Assembly: GCA_910583935.1 (NCBI GenBank)
Contig: CAJTZM010000008.1
Coordinates: 40,087-97,695 of the forward strand
Origin: an uncultured Oscillospiraceae bacterium
Lineage (GTDB): Bacteria; Bacillota; Clostridia; Oscillospirales; Ruminococcaceae
Direction: 5' to 3'
Length of the DNA stretch: 57,609 nt
Part shown: positions 31,366 through 40,450 of the stretch, piece by piece
How positions within the stretch are numbered: position 1 is the first letter of the stretch
Layout: each line of letters begins with the position of its first letter
The notes under the pieces: generated by a model
Told to the model about the DNA's origin: nothing
Database searches by the model: none
What the model saw: the letters and a program-made list of their open reading frames with translations, nothing else
Position numbers and translations under genes: made by a program

Positions 31366-32814
31366 ATGATTGTTTTGTATTTGCTGCTGGCGGTTTTAGC
31401 GGTTGCCGCGGCACTGTTGCTGGTCTGCATTGTGCGGGCCTGCGCCAACAAAAAGGATATTCCTGAAACGCCGCTTCAGCGCCGGGAAAATCCTGACGCT
31501 ATGCGCATCGCGCAGAAGCTGTCCCAGATGGTGCAGGTCAACACGGTGGTGCTGCCTGGCGAAGACAATCCCCGCCAGTTTGTCCCGATGATCGAAACGT
31601 TGTCCCGGCTGTTTCCTAACGTGTTTGCCAAATTCCAGCGGCTGGACGAGCTGGACAACAACCTTCTGCTCAAGTGGGACAGCGGAAATCCGGACAAAGA
31701 GGGCATCCTGTTTATGGGCCATATGGATGTGGTGGATGCGGCGGGCGAATGGGAGCACGATCCGTTTGGCGGCGAAATCATCGACGGAGTACTCTGGGGC
31801 CGCGGCTCCATCGACATTAAAAGCGGGCTCTGCGGATTCTTTGAGGCGTTTGAGCAGCTGATTACCGAAGGGATGACCCCCAATCGAGACCTGTATATCT
31901 TCTGCTCCCGAACCGAGGAAAATTCCGGCCCCGGCGCCCAGATGGCGGTAGACTATCTGCACGAGCACGGCGTTCACCTGGAGATGGTGCTGGATGAGGG
32001 CTGCTCCATCGGCGAAAGCCCCATGGACGGCGTACACCGCCCTTATGCGCTCATTGGCCTAGGGGAAAAGGGGTATGTAAATCTAAAATTCACCGCCCGC
32101 TCGGAGGGCGGCCACTCCAGCCAGCCGCCGCATATTTCCACCATTGGCCGCCTGTCCAAATTCATCACCCGGATCGAGAAAAAATCCCCCTTCCAATGCA
32201 AAATGGACCCGACCACCCGCCGTATGCTGGAGACCTTCGCGCCGGAAATGTCCTTTAAGGAGCGGTTTGTCTACGGGAATTTGTGGCTGTTCGCGCCGAT
32301 TCTGGAAAAAGCCTACCGCCGCAAGGACGGCTTTAAGGGTGCGATGCTAAAGACAACCGCCGCCTTTACCATCATCGAGGGCGCACGCGCGGCCAATATT
32401 CTGCCGGATGCGGCCTATGTAATCTGCAACCTGCGCCTGTCCCCCCACGACACGGTGGAGAGCGTGCTGGCTACCATGAAGGAAATCGCGGACCGGTATG
32501 GGCTGGAAACCGAGCTGATGAGCGGACGGGGCGCTTCGGAGATTACGCCGCTGGGATCCGTGCCCTACCAAGCCATTGAAAAGTCTGTACAGAAGCACTT
32601 CCCGGAGGTGGGGGTAACGCCTTACCTGATTTTGGGCGGCACCGACGCGCGCCACTTTACAAAGGTCTGCGAGAATGTACTGCGCTTTGTTCCTCACGCG
32701 CTGACCAATGAAGAGGTGGGCACCGTCCATGGGCGCAATGAGCACATCTCCATCCACGCGCTGGCTAACGAGGTCCCCTGCTATAAGGATATTATTCTGG
32801 AACTAAACCGGTAA
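31366..32814 (+). CDS. M20 family metallopeptidase with membrane anchor
   Basis: A 482-residue M20 dipeptidase/carboxypeptidase-type enzyme. An N-terminal membrane segment (about 2-24) is unusual for the family and ties it to the membrane. Metal-site motifs are FMGHMDVVDAAGEW (H and D), WGRGSIDIKSGL (bridging Asp), CSRTEENSGPGAQMA (Glu pair) and LDEGCSIGES. A dimerisation-type domain occupies about 225-345, and HGRNEHISI near the end gives the last His. It is like the CPG2/Dug1-type M20 proteins that open CarboxyPepS-like substrates. GGGAGG precedes the ATG. It is a single-gene unit with its own promoter and terminator. Confidence 0.9.
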   Translation: MIVLYLLLAVLAVAAALLLVCIVRACANKKDIPETPLQRRENPDAMRIAQKLSQMVQVNTVVLPGEDNPRQFVPMIETLSRLFPNVFAKFQRLDELDNNLLLKWDSGNPDKEGILFMGHMDVVDAAGEWEHDPFGGEIIDGVLWGRGSIDIKSGLCGFFEAFEQLITEGMTPNRDLYIFCSRTEENSGPGAQMAVDYLHEHGVHLEMVLDEGCSIGESPMDGVHRPYALIGLGEKGYVNLKFTARSEGGHSSQPPHISTIGRLSKFITRIEKKSPFQCKMDPTTRRMLETFAPEMSFKERFVYGNLWLFAPILEKAYRRKDGFKGAMLKTTAAFTIIEGARAANILPDAAYVICNLRLSPHDTVESVLATMKEIADRYGLETELMSGRGASEITPLGSVPYQAIEKSVQKHFPEVGVTPYLILGGTDARHFTKVCENVLRFVPHALTNEEVGTVHGRNEHISIHALANEVPCYKDIILELNR

Positions 32815-32845
32815 TGCCTCAAAGAAGGAAAATCCACTATAAAAA

Positions 32846-32892
32846 AGACAGCCCAAGAGGACGGATTGTTACAGTCCTCTTGGGTTTTTCTT
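32846..32892. terminator. Terminator after M20 peptidase gene
   Basis: CCCAAGAGGAC (32852-32862) with GTCCTCTTGGG (32874-32884), then TTTTTCTTTTTT; A-run to the left makes it usable by the convergent oxidoreductase remnant too. Confidence 0.9.
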
Positions 32893-32920
32893 TTTTGTTT
32901 GGATTGGGGACGCAAAATTT

Positions 32921-34100
32921 CTATAGGCGAAAATCCCGTCTTTCCTTTTTTAGAATCCGCTGAATGGCGAATTTTCCGGCGACGGCGCTGCCGGGAAGGC
33001 CGCCGGGCGGCGTAATCCACTGGCCAGCTAGTACGATGTTGTTAAGCCCCTGCACATAGGCGGAAGGATAGGGGAGCTTTGCGCTGTATTTGCTTAGAGA
33101 AAAGGCCTGATAAAAGCCCTTGTAGGCGCTGCAAAATCGGGAATAGGTCATGGGGGTCCAGGCGTCCAGGACGGTGAGTTTTCCCCGCAGCTGGGGAAAA
33201 CGATCCTCCAGCGCCTCCAGGGTCAGCTGGGCCTGCGCTGCTTTTTTGGCCTGGTAGGCCTGCGGGTCCTGGTACAGCCGGGACCAGTATTCGTACAGCT
33301 CCTCCGAGCCGCCCTGCAGCGTTTGCAGAAGCTGCCGGCCCGCCGGGGAAAAGGAGGGCTCGTAGCCGTAGGATTTTACGGTGATCCGCTATGGCGGTTT
33401 GGAAGGTATTGTAAACCGGATAAGCCCGCCGATCTGCGTACATTTCCTGCAAAAGGGGCTCCATCCGCTCTCTGGGAAGAAGCTGCCCGAAGGTAACCGA
33501 CAGATCGCAGGCAGGCACTGCATAGTCGCAGGGAACCGTTTCGCCGTTTGACAGCAAAATGCCGGCGGTGTGGTTTTGGTTCAGCAGAATTTTTTGGACA
33601 GGCCTTCCGGTTTCCACCCGAGCGCCCAACCCCTCAGCCCGCCGGCGAATGCGCTGGGCAAAGGCTCTCGACCCTCCGGCGGGGATGCCGCCGTCGCCGG
33701 AGAGAAAGTTCCCATAGGCCATGACGAAGGAGGAGGCCTGGCTGTCTGCCGGGGACAGCGCGAGCATTTCCTGTTCAGTCCGGCGGCTGTCCCGCCAAAG
33801 GGTCAGCTGCTGTCCGTCCAGCTGGGAGGTGTACATGGCGGGAAAACGATGGATTCGGTCGTTTCCCTCCAGCGCGCCGACGGTTTTCCACAGCTCGTAC
33901 AGCTGGGAGCCGGGGCTGGTGCCCATCAGCCAGTGAATACAGTTGTCAATATGGTATCCGTCCCGGTCCCAGCCGGTGCATTCGCCGCCAGCGGTTTGCT
34001 GCTGCTCATACACCGTTACTGAGAAACCGGCCAAGGAGCCATACACGGCGGCGACCAATCCGCTGATACCGCCGCCGATGATTGCGATTTTCTTTGCCAT
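32921..34100 (-). pseudogene. Decayed NAD(P)/FAD-dependent oxidoreductase (phytoene-desaturase-like)
   Basis: The N-terminus is intact: IAIIGGGISGLVAAVYGS (dinucleotide-binding), ECTGWDRDGYHIDNCIHWL, and LSPADSQ at about 119. Expected sequence of some tens of residues between LSPADSQ and the next recognisable block (SSFVMAYGNFLSGDGG) seems to be missing in frame. Near 33381-33395 a second loss shifts the frame: TFQTAIAD breaks off, and the true continuation ITVKSYGYEPSFSPAGR carries on in another frame to a good C-terminus (LAGQWITPPGGLPGSAVAGK) ending at 32921. The two parts total about 390 residues. Sequencing or assembly error could also explain it. It shares a 6-base gap with the RHH gene upstream. 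Confidence 0.75.
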
Positions 34101-34106
34101 GCCACC

Positions 34107-34340
34107 TCACTCCTTGGAATTTTCCCACGGATTGTTCGGTTCCTTCTCCGACTCCGGACTGTCCGGCGGCAGCGAAAGCCGCTTTTTGCGCTTTTTCACA
34201 CACTCGGTCAAAAGGTATTCAATCTGGCCGTTGATGGAGCGAAAGTCGTCCTCCGCCCAGGCGGCCAGCTCCTGCCATAACTGGGGGGAAAGGCGCAGGA
34301 GCAGCTGCTTTTTGGCTTTTTCCTTTTTGTTCTCATCCAT
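34107..34340 (-). CDS. Ribbon-helix-helix (Arc/HicB-type) DNA-binding protein
   Basis: A 77-residue protein with a ribbon-helix-helix core: KKQLLLRLSPQLWQELAAWA (strand plus helix 1), then DDFRSINGQIEYLLTECVKK (helix 2). The C-terminal 25 residues are charged and Ser/Pro-rich. It resembles Arc-like and HicB-associated regulators; no toxin is encoded beside it. It lies between an SPFH gene upstream (15 bases) and the oxidoreductase remnant. This SPFH-RHH pairing recurs in Clostridia. GCGGAGCTTTCTGCA precedes the ATG. It may bind the repeats in the operon promoter, which is inference. Confidence 0.8.
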   Translation of the reverse strand: MDENKKEKAKKQLLLRLSPQLWQELAAWAEDDFRSINGQIEYLLTECVKKRKKRLSLPPDSPESEKEPNNPWENSKE

Positions 34341-34355
34341 TGCAGAAAGCTCCGC

Positions 34356-35381
34356 TTAATAGATGGAGCCGCTGTTGACAATGGGCTGCGCGTCCTTATT
34401 GCCGCACAGAACCACCAGCAGGTTGCTGACCATCGCCGCCTTACGTTCCTCGTCTAAAAGGACGATGTCATTTTCGCCCAGCTTATCCAGCGCCATCTGC
34501 ACCATGCCCACGGCGCCCTCCACAATCAGCTTGCGCGCGTCGATGACGGCGCTGGCCTGCTGACGCTGCAGCATAGCCGCCGCGATTTCCGGCGCGTAGG
34601 ACAGATGGGTAATGCGGGCCTCGGCAATTTCCAGTCCGGCGATCTCCACCTTTTTCTGGATCTCATTTTTTAAGATCTCCGAAATCTCTTGGCTGGAGCC
34701 CCGCAGGGATTTTTCCTCCTCGCCGTCGCCGCTGTCCTCGGAAACATCGTAAGGATACAGCCGGACGACGTTGCGCAGGGCGGAGTCGCACTGGATAGAG
34801 AGGAATTCCTTATAATTGTCCACATTGAACACGGCCTTGGCGGTATTGGCCACCCGCCAGATGACCACAATGCCGATAATGATGGGGTTGCCCAGCTTGT
34901 CGTTGATCTTCTGTTTTTCGTTGTCGAGGGTCATGGCCTTTAACGAAATTTTTTTGTTGAAGGAAAGGGCTTGACTGGCCGCCTGCATGGCGGCGACGCC
35001 GCTGTCCGCCGCAGGAGCCAGCTGTATCGGACGGGAGGCGGGGTTTACGGCGGTAACAAAGGGGTTGACATAGAAAAAACCGGGGCCGGTCAGGGTGCCG
35101 TAGTATTTGCCGAACAGGGTCAGCACCAGCGCCTCATTTGGCTTGAGCACCTTTAAACCCGCGAAAAGAATCGGGCCGACGATACCGCCGAACAGGATGC
35201 CCGCGCCCAACAAAATGCCGCCCAGGGCAAACGCCTCATCCGCCAGGAAAATGATGCCGAAAACCATTGCCGCAATGGAAGCGGCCACCAAAATAAGCAG
35301 CAGCAGAAGCATACCCATGCCGCTTTTGGCGCGGATTTGCCGTTCTTCCACTTCGTTTTTGCTTTGCATTGCCTGATTCAT
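34356..35381 (-). CDS. SPFH domain membrane protein
   Basis: A 341-residue SPFH/band-7 protein. Two hydrophobic segments lie at about 22-45 and 50-76 before the SPFH domain. The domain starts LKVLKPNEALVLTLFGKY and goes on with TGPGFFYVNPF and the segment ISLKAMTLDNEKQKINDKLGN, then the usual AxxAxFxVD-like KAVFNVDNYKEFLS. A Glu/Ala-rich region (about 240-300) may form the oligomer coiled coil, with VEIAGLEIAEARITHLSYAPE typical of the family. Such proteins form membrane scaffolds of uncertain role. GGAGGGTGTAAA precedes the ATG. It starts an operon with the RHH regulator. Confidence 0.92.
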   Translation of the reverse strand: MNQAMQSKNEVEERQIRAKSGMGMLLLLLILVAASIAAMVFGIIFLADEAFALGGILLGAGILFGGIVGPILFAGLKVLKPNEALVLTLFGKYYGTLTGPGFFYVNPFVTAVNPASRPIQLAPAADSGVAAMQAASQALSFNKKISLKAMTLDNEKQKINDKLGNPIIIGIVVIWRVANTAKAVFNVDNYKEFLSIQCDSALRNVVRLYPYDVSEDSGDGEEEKSLRGSSQEISEILKNEIQKKVEIAGLEIAEARITHLSYAPEIAAAMLQRQQASAVIDARKLIVEGAVGMVQMALDKLGENDIVLLDEERKAAMVSNLLVVLCGNKDAQPIVNSGSIY

Positions 35382-35397
35382 TTTACACCCTCCACAA

Positions 35398-35451
35398 TTG
35401 ATATTGTTTTGATATCAGTTAAATATTATAACGCTTTTCCGGAATTGTCAA
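35398..35451 (-). promoter_or_regulatory. SPFH-RHH promoter with 11-bp-spaced direct repeat
   Basis: Minus strand -35 TTGACA (35451-35446) and -10 TATAAT (35430-35425) with a 15-base spacer. Just downstream, plus-strand TTGATAT occurs at 35398-35404 and again at 35409-35415, one helical turn apart, and the second is part of GATATC. This is a fitting site for an RHH dimer pair. Confidence 0.55.
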
Positions 35452-35625
35452 TAGAAATGCACTATTTTTTTGCTCAGGTTCCCTGCACGGCGGGTAAGAG
35501 AAGTTTGGGAGAGGTGTAAAATTTTCAGCTCAAAATCTTTAAAAATTCGTTGTTATCCATGACGAAAGCAGGGGGAAATAGGGGAAAAAGCCTTTATTTA
35601 TGCCAATTTACAGGATTTTAAAAAC

Positions 35626-35654
35626 TTGACAGTGCTTCGACAACTGAATATAAT
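35626..35654 (+). promoter_or_regulatory. Strong consensus promoter for the YabE-like gene
   Basis: Perfect -35 TTGACA (35626-35631), 17-base spacer, perfect -10 TATAAT (35649-35654). The leader of about 98 bases holds hairpin CCGCC/GGCGG near 35717-35740 just before AAAGGAGAG. The remainder of the 377-base gap shows nothing else. Confidence 0.88.
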
Positions 35655-35758
35655 GACAACAAGTTTGGTAAAATACTGAAAAAAAGCGGACAAAGAATTT
35701 CCCTTTTTTAAAGAAACCGCCGGCCCTTTGCCGCTGGCGGAAACCAAAGGAGAGTTGG

Positions 35759-36799
35759 ATGAGTCGTTTTTTCTACGTGATCCGTTTGGCGGTACAGCTT
35801 TTAAAAAGCCGCGGATTCGCCCTATCGGTCATGGCGGTTTTACTTTCAATGAGTGCCTACGCGGTGAATGCAACCACCTATACGGTGTACATCCGAGCTG
35901 ATGAGAAGACAGATGTTAAATTGACCAGCAAGCAGGAGCTGGACGATATTTTGGAGGAATGTGGGATTTCTGTTTCCCCCTACGACAAGGTGGATTTTTC
36001 CGGGTTTGACGGAAATATGGCCGAAATCAGCATTACCCGCGCGTTTCCGGTGGCGATCCGGGTGGACCAGACCACCTATCAGGTGATGATGACCGAGGGA
36101 ACGGTAGCCGACGCGCTGGACAAGGCGGGGGTCAGCATTGACGGCGACGATTTAATAAGCCAGCCGCTGTACAAATTTTTGACCGGATACGAGAGGATTC
36201 TCATCAACCGCATCGACTACCGGACCATGACTTATGAAGAGGAAATTCCCTATGAGGTAGAGGTCCGGGAAACGCCCCTTTTGAAAAACGGACGAACCCG
36301 CTTATTACAGGAGGGACAAAGCGGAAAGAAGATCTTAACCTATGGGGAGACCACCCGGGACGGTGTTGTGGAGGAAGCGCAGCTGTTAGGGGAAAACATC
36401 GTCCAAAGGCCTACAACGCAAATCCATCTGGTGGGCGCGGACGTGCCGGTATCGGATCTGGATTTTGGGTACACCATTGTAGACAACGCCCCGACAGAGT
36501 ATATCAGCGTGATTACCAACGCCAAGGCCACTGGCTACAGCGCCGGGGGAAAAGCCCGGGGCGCCTCTGGCAACCGGCTTTTTGCCGGGCATGTGGCAGT
36601 TAATCCCAACCTGATTCCCTATGGGTCCAAGCTGTATATTACCTCGGCGGACGGCAGCTTTGTTTACGGCTATGCCATCGCCTCGGACACCGGCAGCGGC
36701 CTGATGGAGGGAATTATCGACGTGGACCTGTTTTACGAAACCTATCTGGAAAGCCGGCTCAACGGCCTTCGGACCGTTAATATCTACGTGCTGGAATAA
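35759..36799 (+). CDS. YabE-like cell-wall protein: DUF348, G5 and 3D domains
   Basis: A 346-residue exported protein. N-terminal membrane segment (about 18-40), two ubiquitin-like DUF348 repeats (about 41-140), a G5 domain with EEIPYEVEVRETPLLKNGRT and the closing GKKILTYGETTRDGVVEE (about 160-215), and a C-terminal 3D domain. The 3D domain carries ATGYSAGG, VAVNPNLIPYGSKLYI and the three-Asp features in ASDTGSG and IDVDLF. It belongs to the YabE/resuscitation-promoting-factor-like stationary-phase lytic proteins, which cut peptidoglycan glycan strands. AAAGGAGAGTTGG precedes the ATG. Confidence 0.92.
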   Translation: MSRFFYVIRLAVQLLKSRGFALSVMAVLLSMSAYAVNATTYTVYIRADEKTDVKLTSKQELDDILEECGISVSPYDKVDFSGFDGNMAEISITRAFPVAIRVDQTTYQVMMTEGTVADALDKAGVSIDGDDLISQPLYKFLTGYERILINRIDYRTMTYEEEIPYEVEVRETPLLKNGRTRLLQEGQSGKKILTYGETTRDGVVEEAQLLGENIVQRPTTQIHLVGADVPVSDLDFGYTIVDNAPTEYISVITNAKATGYSAGGKARGASGNRLFAGHVAVNPNLIPYGSKLYITSADGSFVYGYAIASDTGSGLMEGIIDVDLFYETYLESRLNGLRTVNIYVLE

Positions 36800-36810
36800 G
36801 CTGCGGCAAA

Positions 36811-36853
36811 TAAAAAAATCCCCGTCTATCCCAATGGGCGAAACGGGGATTTT
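36811..36853. terminator. Bidirectional terminator
   Basis: AAAAATCCCCGT paired with ACGGGGATTTT (about 36813-36824 with 36842-36852), between the YabE-like gene and the convergent unknown gene. Confidence 0.88.
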
Positions 36854-36854
36854 G

Positions 36855-37307
36855 TCAGTCTAAATGGATGTCGTCCGGGCTTTCGGCAGGGGCCGCGAAC
36901 CGGACGGAATCGGCACCGGTGTAAATGTTCAGGAGCACCTTTTCGAAGTTTCCCCTTTTATAAAGAGAGACGGCGCCGGGCCGGTTGGCACCTTCGCTGT
37001 AGATAGCGAAGGTGAACAGCGAAAAGCCGTTTTGCAGCTTTTGCGCGCCGGTGGAAGAAAGCCCTTCCCAGCAAAGACTGCCGCCCAGGCAAATGTTCCC
37101 CTGAAAAACGTCGTCCTTCATCAGATAGCGGTAAAGAGTGCCCTGGATCCGGACGGAGCCCGGCGCGCCCAGCTGCGGCGAACCCTCGGGCTTCTCCTCG
37201 TAATAAAACCCGTCCAAAGCGGCGTCCACCTTTTGGGGATAGGGGCAAAGGTACAAAAGGGCGAAAAGCAAAGGCAGGCCGGACAGGCAAAGGATCAACC
37301 GTTTCAA
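36855..37307 (-). CDS. Unknown exported protein
   Basis: A 150-residue protein with a hydrophobic N-terminus (about 4-20, LILCLSGLPLLFALLYLC) and then a polar domain. No family is recognised. The domain is strand-rich, with GSVRIQGTLYRYLMKDDVFQGNI, LFTFAIYSEGANRPG and KVLLNIYTGADSVRF. The start is unsure: TTG at 37307 with GGTGACCTCTT before it, or TTG at 37298. A TATAAT at 37376-37371 may serve as its -10. Codon use is like its neighbours. Confidence 0.65.
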   Translation of the reverse strand: MKRLILCLSGLPLLFALLYLCPYPQKVDAALDGFYYEEKPEGSPQLGAPGSVRIQGTLYRYLMKDDVFQGNICLGGSLCWEGLSSTGAQKLQNGFSLFTFAIYSEGANRPGAVSLYKRGNFEKVLLNIYTGADSVRFAAPAESPDDIHLD

Positions 37308-37515
37308 AAGAGGTCACCGCCTTTTAAAAGTTTTTTCTTAAAGGATAGGAATCGTTTGATTTCCTCCTTTATTATACCACAAAGAAAAGACCAATAGAAT
37401 ATGGAAATACTATCAAAAATATCCTGTTTTGATAATGGAAAATACCCGACCAGATTTTATCGTCCATGCCGCCTTTGCAAAATCCCGGAAAATACTGGCG
37501 CAAAGCGGGATGTTT

Positions 37516-37524
37516 TGCTATAAT
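37516..37524 (+). promoter_or_regulatory. Extended -10 promoter for sortase gene
   Basis: TGCTATAAT, about 37 bases before the GTG start at 37561. Confidence 0.5.
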
Positions 37525-37560
37525 GAAAAAACAGGAAACGGCGCATCAGGAGGAAGGACA

Positions 37561-38736
37561 GTGGAATATCAACAAAGTACGGCGGCGGACGCGGGACAAA
37601 ATCCGGCCGCAAAAGAAAACAGATGGATTGCTGGCCTTTGGCGGGCCGGACGAAAAATAGCGAAGGGCTTTGCCTGGCTGCGGGACTGCTTTCGGCAGGC
37701 GGTTGACCGGGCCGACAGCGCGATCGGCTTTTTCGTCGGGATAGTCCGGCAATGGTACGGCGCCATGGAAAAGGCGTTTTTCCCCGGCAGGGGCAAGGCG
37801 GTGGCCGGGGCGCTGGGCTGCGGCGTCTGTCTTTTGTTGATTGGTGGGGCCCTTTTGGCCGAATCCTCTTTGCAGACGCAGGTAATGCCGGCGATCCTGC
37901 CCCAAGAGCCGCAGGAGGCGGCAGGACCTCCTTTTGATCTGGAGGTTCTGCTGGCGGAACATCAGCTGAGGGCAGAGGAAGAGGCCAAGGCGGCGCCGGT
38001 CACCGTCTCGGTGGCGCCGGAACGGCAGCGCCCTCTGACCCTTGACTCTTTAAAAAATTACGAGCTGGCGGCGGCGCCTGCAGGCTGGTGGGTGGATTTG
38101 TCTCAGCTGGAGGGATCCGGCCGGGAGCGGGCGGCCTATCTGCACGATTACGTCAACAGTGACACCATCGGCTGGCTGCAGATTCCGGGTACCAACATCG
38201 ACTATCCGGTGATGCAGGGCGCGACCCTCACCACCTACATGAGCTTGAACGTCAACCGGGGCTACGATTACAACGGCTCCTTGTGGGTGGATACGGATGT
38301 GACCGACTACAGCACCAATACGGTTATTTTCGGGCACAACTGGACCAATGTATCCGGCAACCCCTCGGTTGGGCGGAGCGGCGACGTAATGTTTGCCCAG
38401 CTGCCTGCCTACGCGCATCTGTGGTTTGCCCAGCGCGTGCCGTATTTTTATTATTCCACCACCTCGCAGGACATGGTTTGGCAGGTGTTTGCGGCATTTT
38501 ACACCACGGATCTGGATTTCTATTTGTATACCAACCGCACAGGGTCGGCACTGCAGAGCATTATTGACAAGGGGCGCAGCCTGTCGCTGCACAATTTTGG
38601 CGTAAGCGTTTCCTCCAGCGACCGGATCATCACCCTTTCCACCTGTACGCGGGCGCTGGGTTCCTTTGAGGATCAGCGGTTTGTGGTGATGGCTAAGCTG
38701 GTTGGCAGCGGAGATGCAAATGTGCAGGTGAGCTGA
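37561..38736 (+). CDS. Class B sortase with long N-terminal region
   Basis: A 391-residue transpeptidase of the sortase B family. The catalytic triad residues are H259 (VIFGHNW), C362 (LSTCT) and R373 (DQRFVV). The domain also has GWLQIPGTNIDYPVMQG and the SLWVDTD segment, which precede the His as in SrtB. Before the domain is an unusually long region: a cytosolic part of about 80 residues, a membrane segment (about 81-100) and a Glu/Gln/Ala-rich stalk. The GTG at 37561 has CAGGAGGA upstream. A longer frame from 37429 would pass over the promoter. No protein with a sorting signal is seen in the window, so its substrate lies elsewhere. Confidence 0.92.
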   Translation: MEYQQSTAADAGQNPAAKENRWIAGLWRAGRKIAKGFAWLRDCFRQAVDRADSAIGFFVGIVRQWYGAMEKAFFPGRGKAVAGALGCGVCLLLIGGALLAESSLQTQVMPAILPQEPQEAAGPPFDLEVLLAEHQLRAEEEAKAAPVTVSVAPERQRPLTLDSLKNYELAAAPAGWWVDLSQLEGSGRERAAYLHDYVNSDTIGWLQIPGTNIDYPVMQGATLTTYMSLNVNRGYDYNGSLWVDTDVTDYSTNTVIFGHNWTNVSGNPSVGRSGDVMFAQLPAYAHLWFAQRVPYFYYSTTSQDMVWQVFAAFYTTDLDFYLYTNRTGSALQSIIDKGRSLSLHNFGVSVSSSDRIITLSTCTRALGSFEDQRFVVMAKLVGSGDANVQVS

Positions 38737-38821
38737 CGGAATGGGGAGTTGGTCGAAGGCGTATCGCTTTGCGCTGTGTCGTTTTTAAAAGCCGCGCTTG
38801 GCTGTAAGGGCGTCAAGGATT

Positions 38822-38853
38822 AAAAAAACAGGCGGGAAACCGCCTGTTTTTTT
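38822..38853. terminator. Bidirectional terminator
   Basis: AAAAACAGGCGG, GAAA tetraloop, CCGCCTGTTTTT (38824-38851) between sortase and the convergent PH-domain gene. Confidence 0.92.
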
Positions 38854-38887
38854 AATCCGGAAAATTATCATGAGAGCCAAGAGAAAT

Positions 38888-40450
38888 TCAGCCTTCGGTC
38901 GGCTTTTTCCAAAAGGGCTTCCACGGCCGCAGATAATGGGAAAAGGGATGCAGATATTCGGTCCAGGAGGGAAGGGGTTTGGGGCCGCAGATAATGGGCC
39001 GCACATTTTCTTCATTGCAGCAAAAAATTTCCATAACCTGCGCCACATCCAGATTGCGGATATGATGACAGTTTTTTTTCTCTGAAAGGGAGTAGACAAG
39101 CAGGTCGCACCGGCGGTCAAAGGCCTGGATTGGGCTTTGGCGCAGGACCACCTGGGAGATCCGGCTTTGGGGGAGAATGACGGTGTGAAGCTGGCTTCCC
39201 TTGGAATAGCGCAGCGTAAACATATCCCCCTGGCGGCCGATGCCGGAGGAGAAGAAATCCAGCAGACGGACGATGAGAAACCACAGGCAGGGAATCATAG
39301 ACATCCAGGCAATGGAATGGATGAAGTCGGCCCAGCTGGGGAACAAGACAGAGAGAATCGAGCCCGCCGCAGGGATAGCCAGCGTTGGCAGAAGAGGGTC
39401 CAAAATAAAGCGGAAAAGGGCGCCGGCATTGGGCTTGACCTGGCGGGGAGAGGCAGAAAACTCAGGCAGAAGCAAATGCAGGTGGCGCTGAAGCCGATCC
39501 CAGAGGTTGGCGGGGATCATGGCGGAAATATCGTCCTTTTCCTTGCCATAGCCAACGGCGTTGACAAAAACGGAATACAGACCCAGCAGCTTGGTCAGCA
39601 GACTTTGGCGGATGTCAATGTAATTGATCTCGCTTAAGCGGATGGAATAGCTGCGATTGGTGACGACGCCGCTGTCGATTTGAAGTTCATCCTTTTGGCG
39701 GCGGACGACGAATTTTCCGTGGCGGATTAGGTTGCGTACAAAGGAATACAGCCAACCAAAAACGACTAGGTAGGCCAGCGCGACCGTTGCCGGCGGTAGG
39801 CCCCAGGCAATGGCTCTGGTCAGCCGCTCAAAGGTGCCGGTGATACGGTCGGCAAACTCCTGGCCAAGCAACGATCCCGTTTGGGAGATAAAAGTGGCGA
39901 AAAACAATACGCCTGCAAAGGAGCTGCTGAGAATGGCGGACAGGCAGGTAATATACAATCCCTTTGGATGGTATTCCCGCAGGGAAAAGTCCTTTGCGGC
40001 CAAGGCTTCGGTCCGACTTGCAAAGATATTCTGGGCCGCTTTTTTGGGCAGGATCAGCGAAATATCGGTGCTTTTTCCAGTTCCGGCCCAGGTATCCACC
40101 CGCAGACGGACGCCGCCGACGGGCTTGAGATAAAACGGATAGGTCAGAGACATAGTGATTACCTTGGCAGTGGGAATGAACAGACGCCGGCGGAATAGAA
40201 GGCCGCGGCGGATAAAAAGGCCCGCCGGTTCCCACCGGTACCGCAGGCACCACCACTGCACAAAGGCCAAAGAGAGGATGGCGAGGATGATCAAAATGTC
40301 CTTCCAGGCGCCGCCCAGCCATTCGGCGATGTTCCCGCCGGATAAGGCGGTGAGAAAGCCGCGGGCAGCAGGGAAGATCAATAAGAATAAAAAACGCCAG
40401 ATCATTTGGACGAGTGAAATGGGATGGGTGTGATGCTCCGGCAGATTCAT
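38888..40450 (-). CDS. PH-domain membrane protein, YdbT-like
   Basis: A 520-residue membrane protein with three bacterial PH (bPH2/YdbS-like) domains separated by pairs of membrane helices. The first PH follows helices at about 15-75 and reads RYRWEPAGLFIRRGLLFRRR; the second has VVRRQKDELQIDSGVVTNRSYSI; the third has GDMFTLRYSKGSQLHTVILP. This matches B. subtilis YdbT. YdbS and YdbT help resist some bacteriocins in B. subtilis, so an envelope-defence role is possible. The ATG at 40450 overlaps the stop of the small PH gene (ATGA), and GAAGGAGGGAGA lies upstream. A longer frame to 40780 is a shadow of that gene. Confidence 0.88.
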   Translation of the reverse strand: MNLPEHHTHPISLVQMIWRFLFLLIFPAARGFLTALSGGNIAEWLGGAWKDILIILAILSLAFVQWWCLRYRWEPAGLFIRRGLLFRRRLFIPTAKVITMSLTYPFYLKPVGGVRLRVDTWAGTGKSTDISLILPKKAAQNIFASRTEALAAKDFSLREYHPKGLYITCLSAILSSSFAGVLFFATFISQTGSLLGQEFADRITGTFERLTRAIAWGLPPATVALAYLVVFGWLYSFVRNLIRHGKFVVRRQKDELQIDSGVVTNRSYSIRLSEINYIDIRQSLLTKLLGLYSVFVNAVGYGKEKDDISAMIPANLWDRLQRHLHLLLPEFSASPRQVKPNAGALFRFILDPLLPTLAIPAAGSILSVLFPSWADFIHSIAWMSMIPCLWFLIVRLLDFFSSGIGRQGDMFTLRYSKGSQLHTVILPQSRISQVVLRQSPIQAFDRRCDLLVYSLSEKKNCHHIRNLDVAQVMEIFCCNEENVRPIICGPKPLPSWTEYLHPFSHYLRPWKPFWKKPTEG

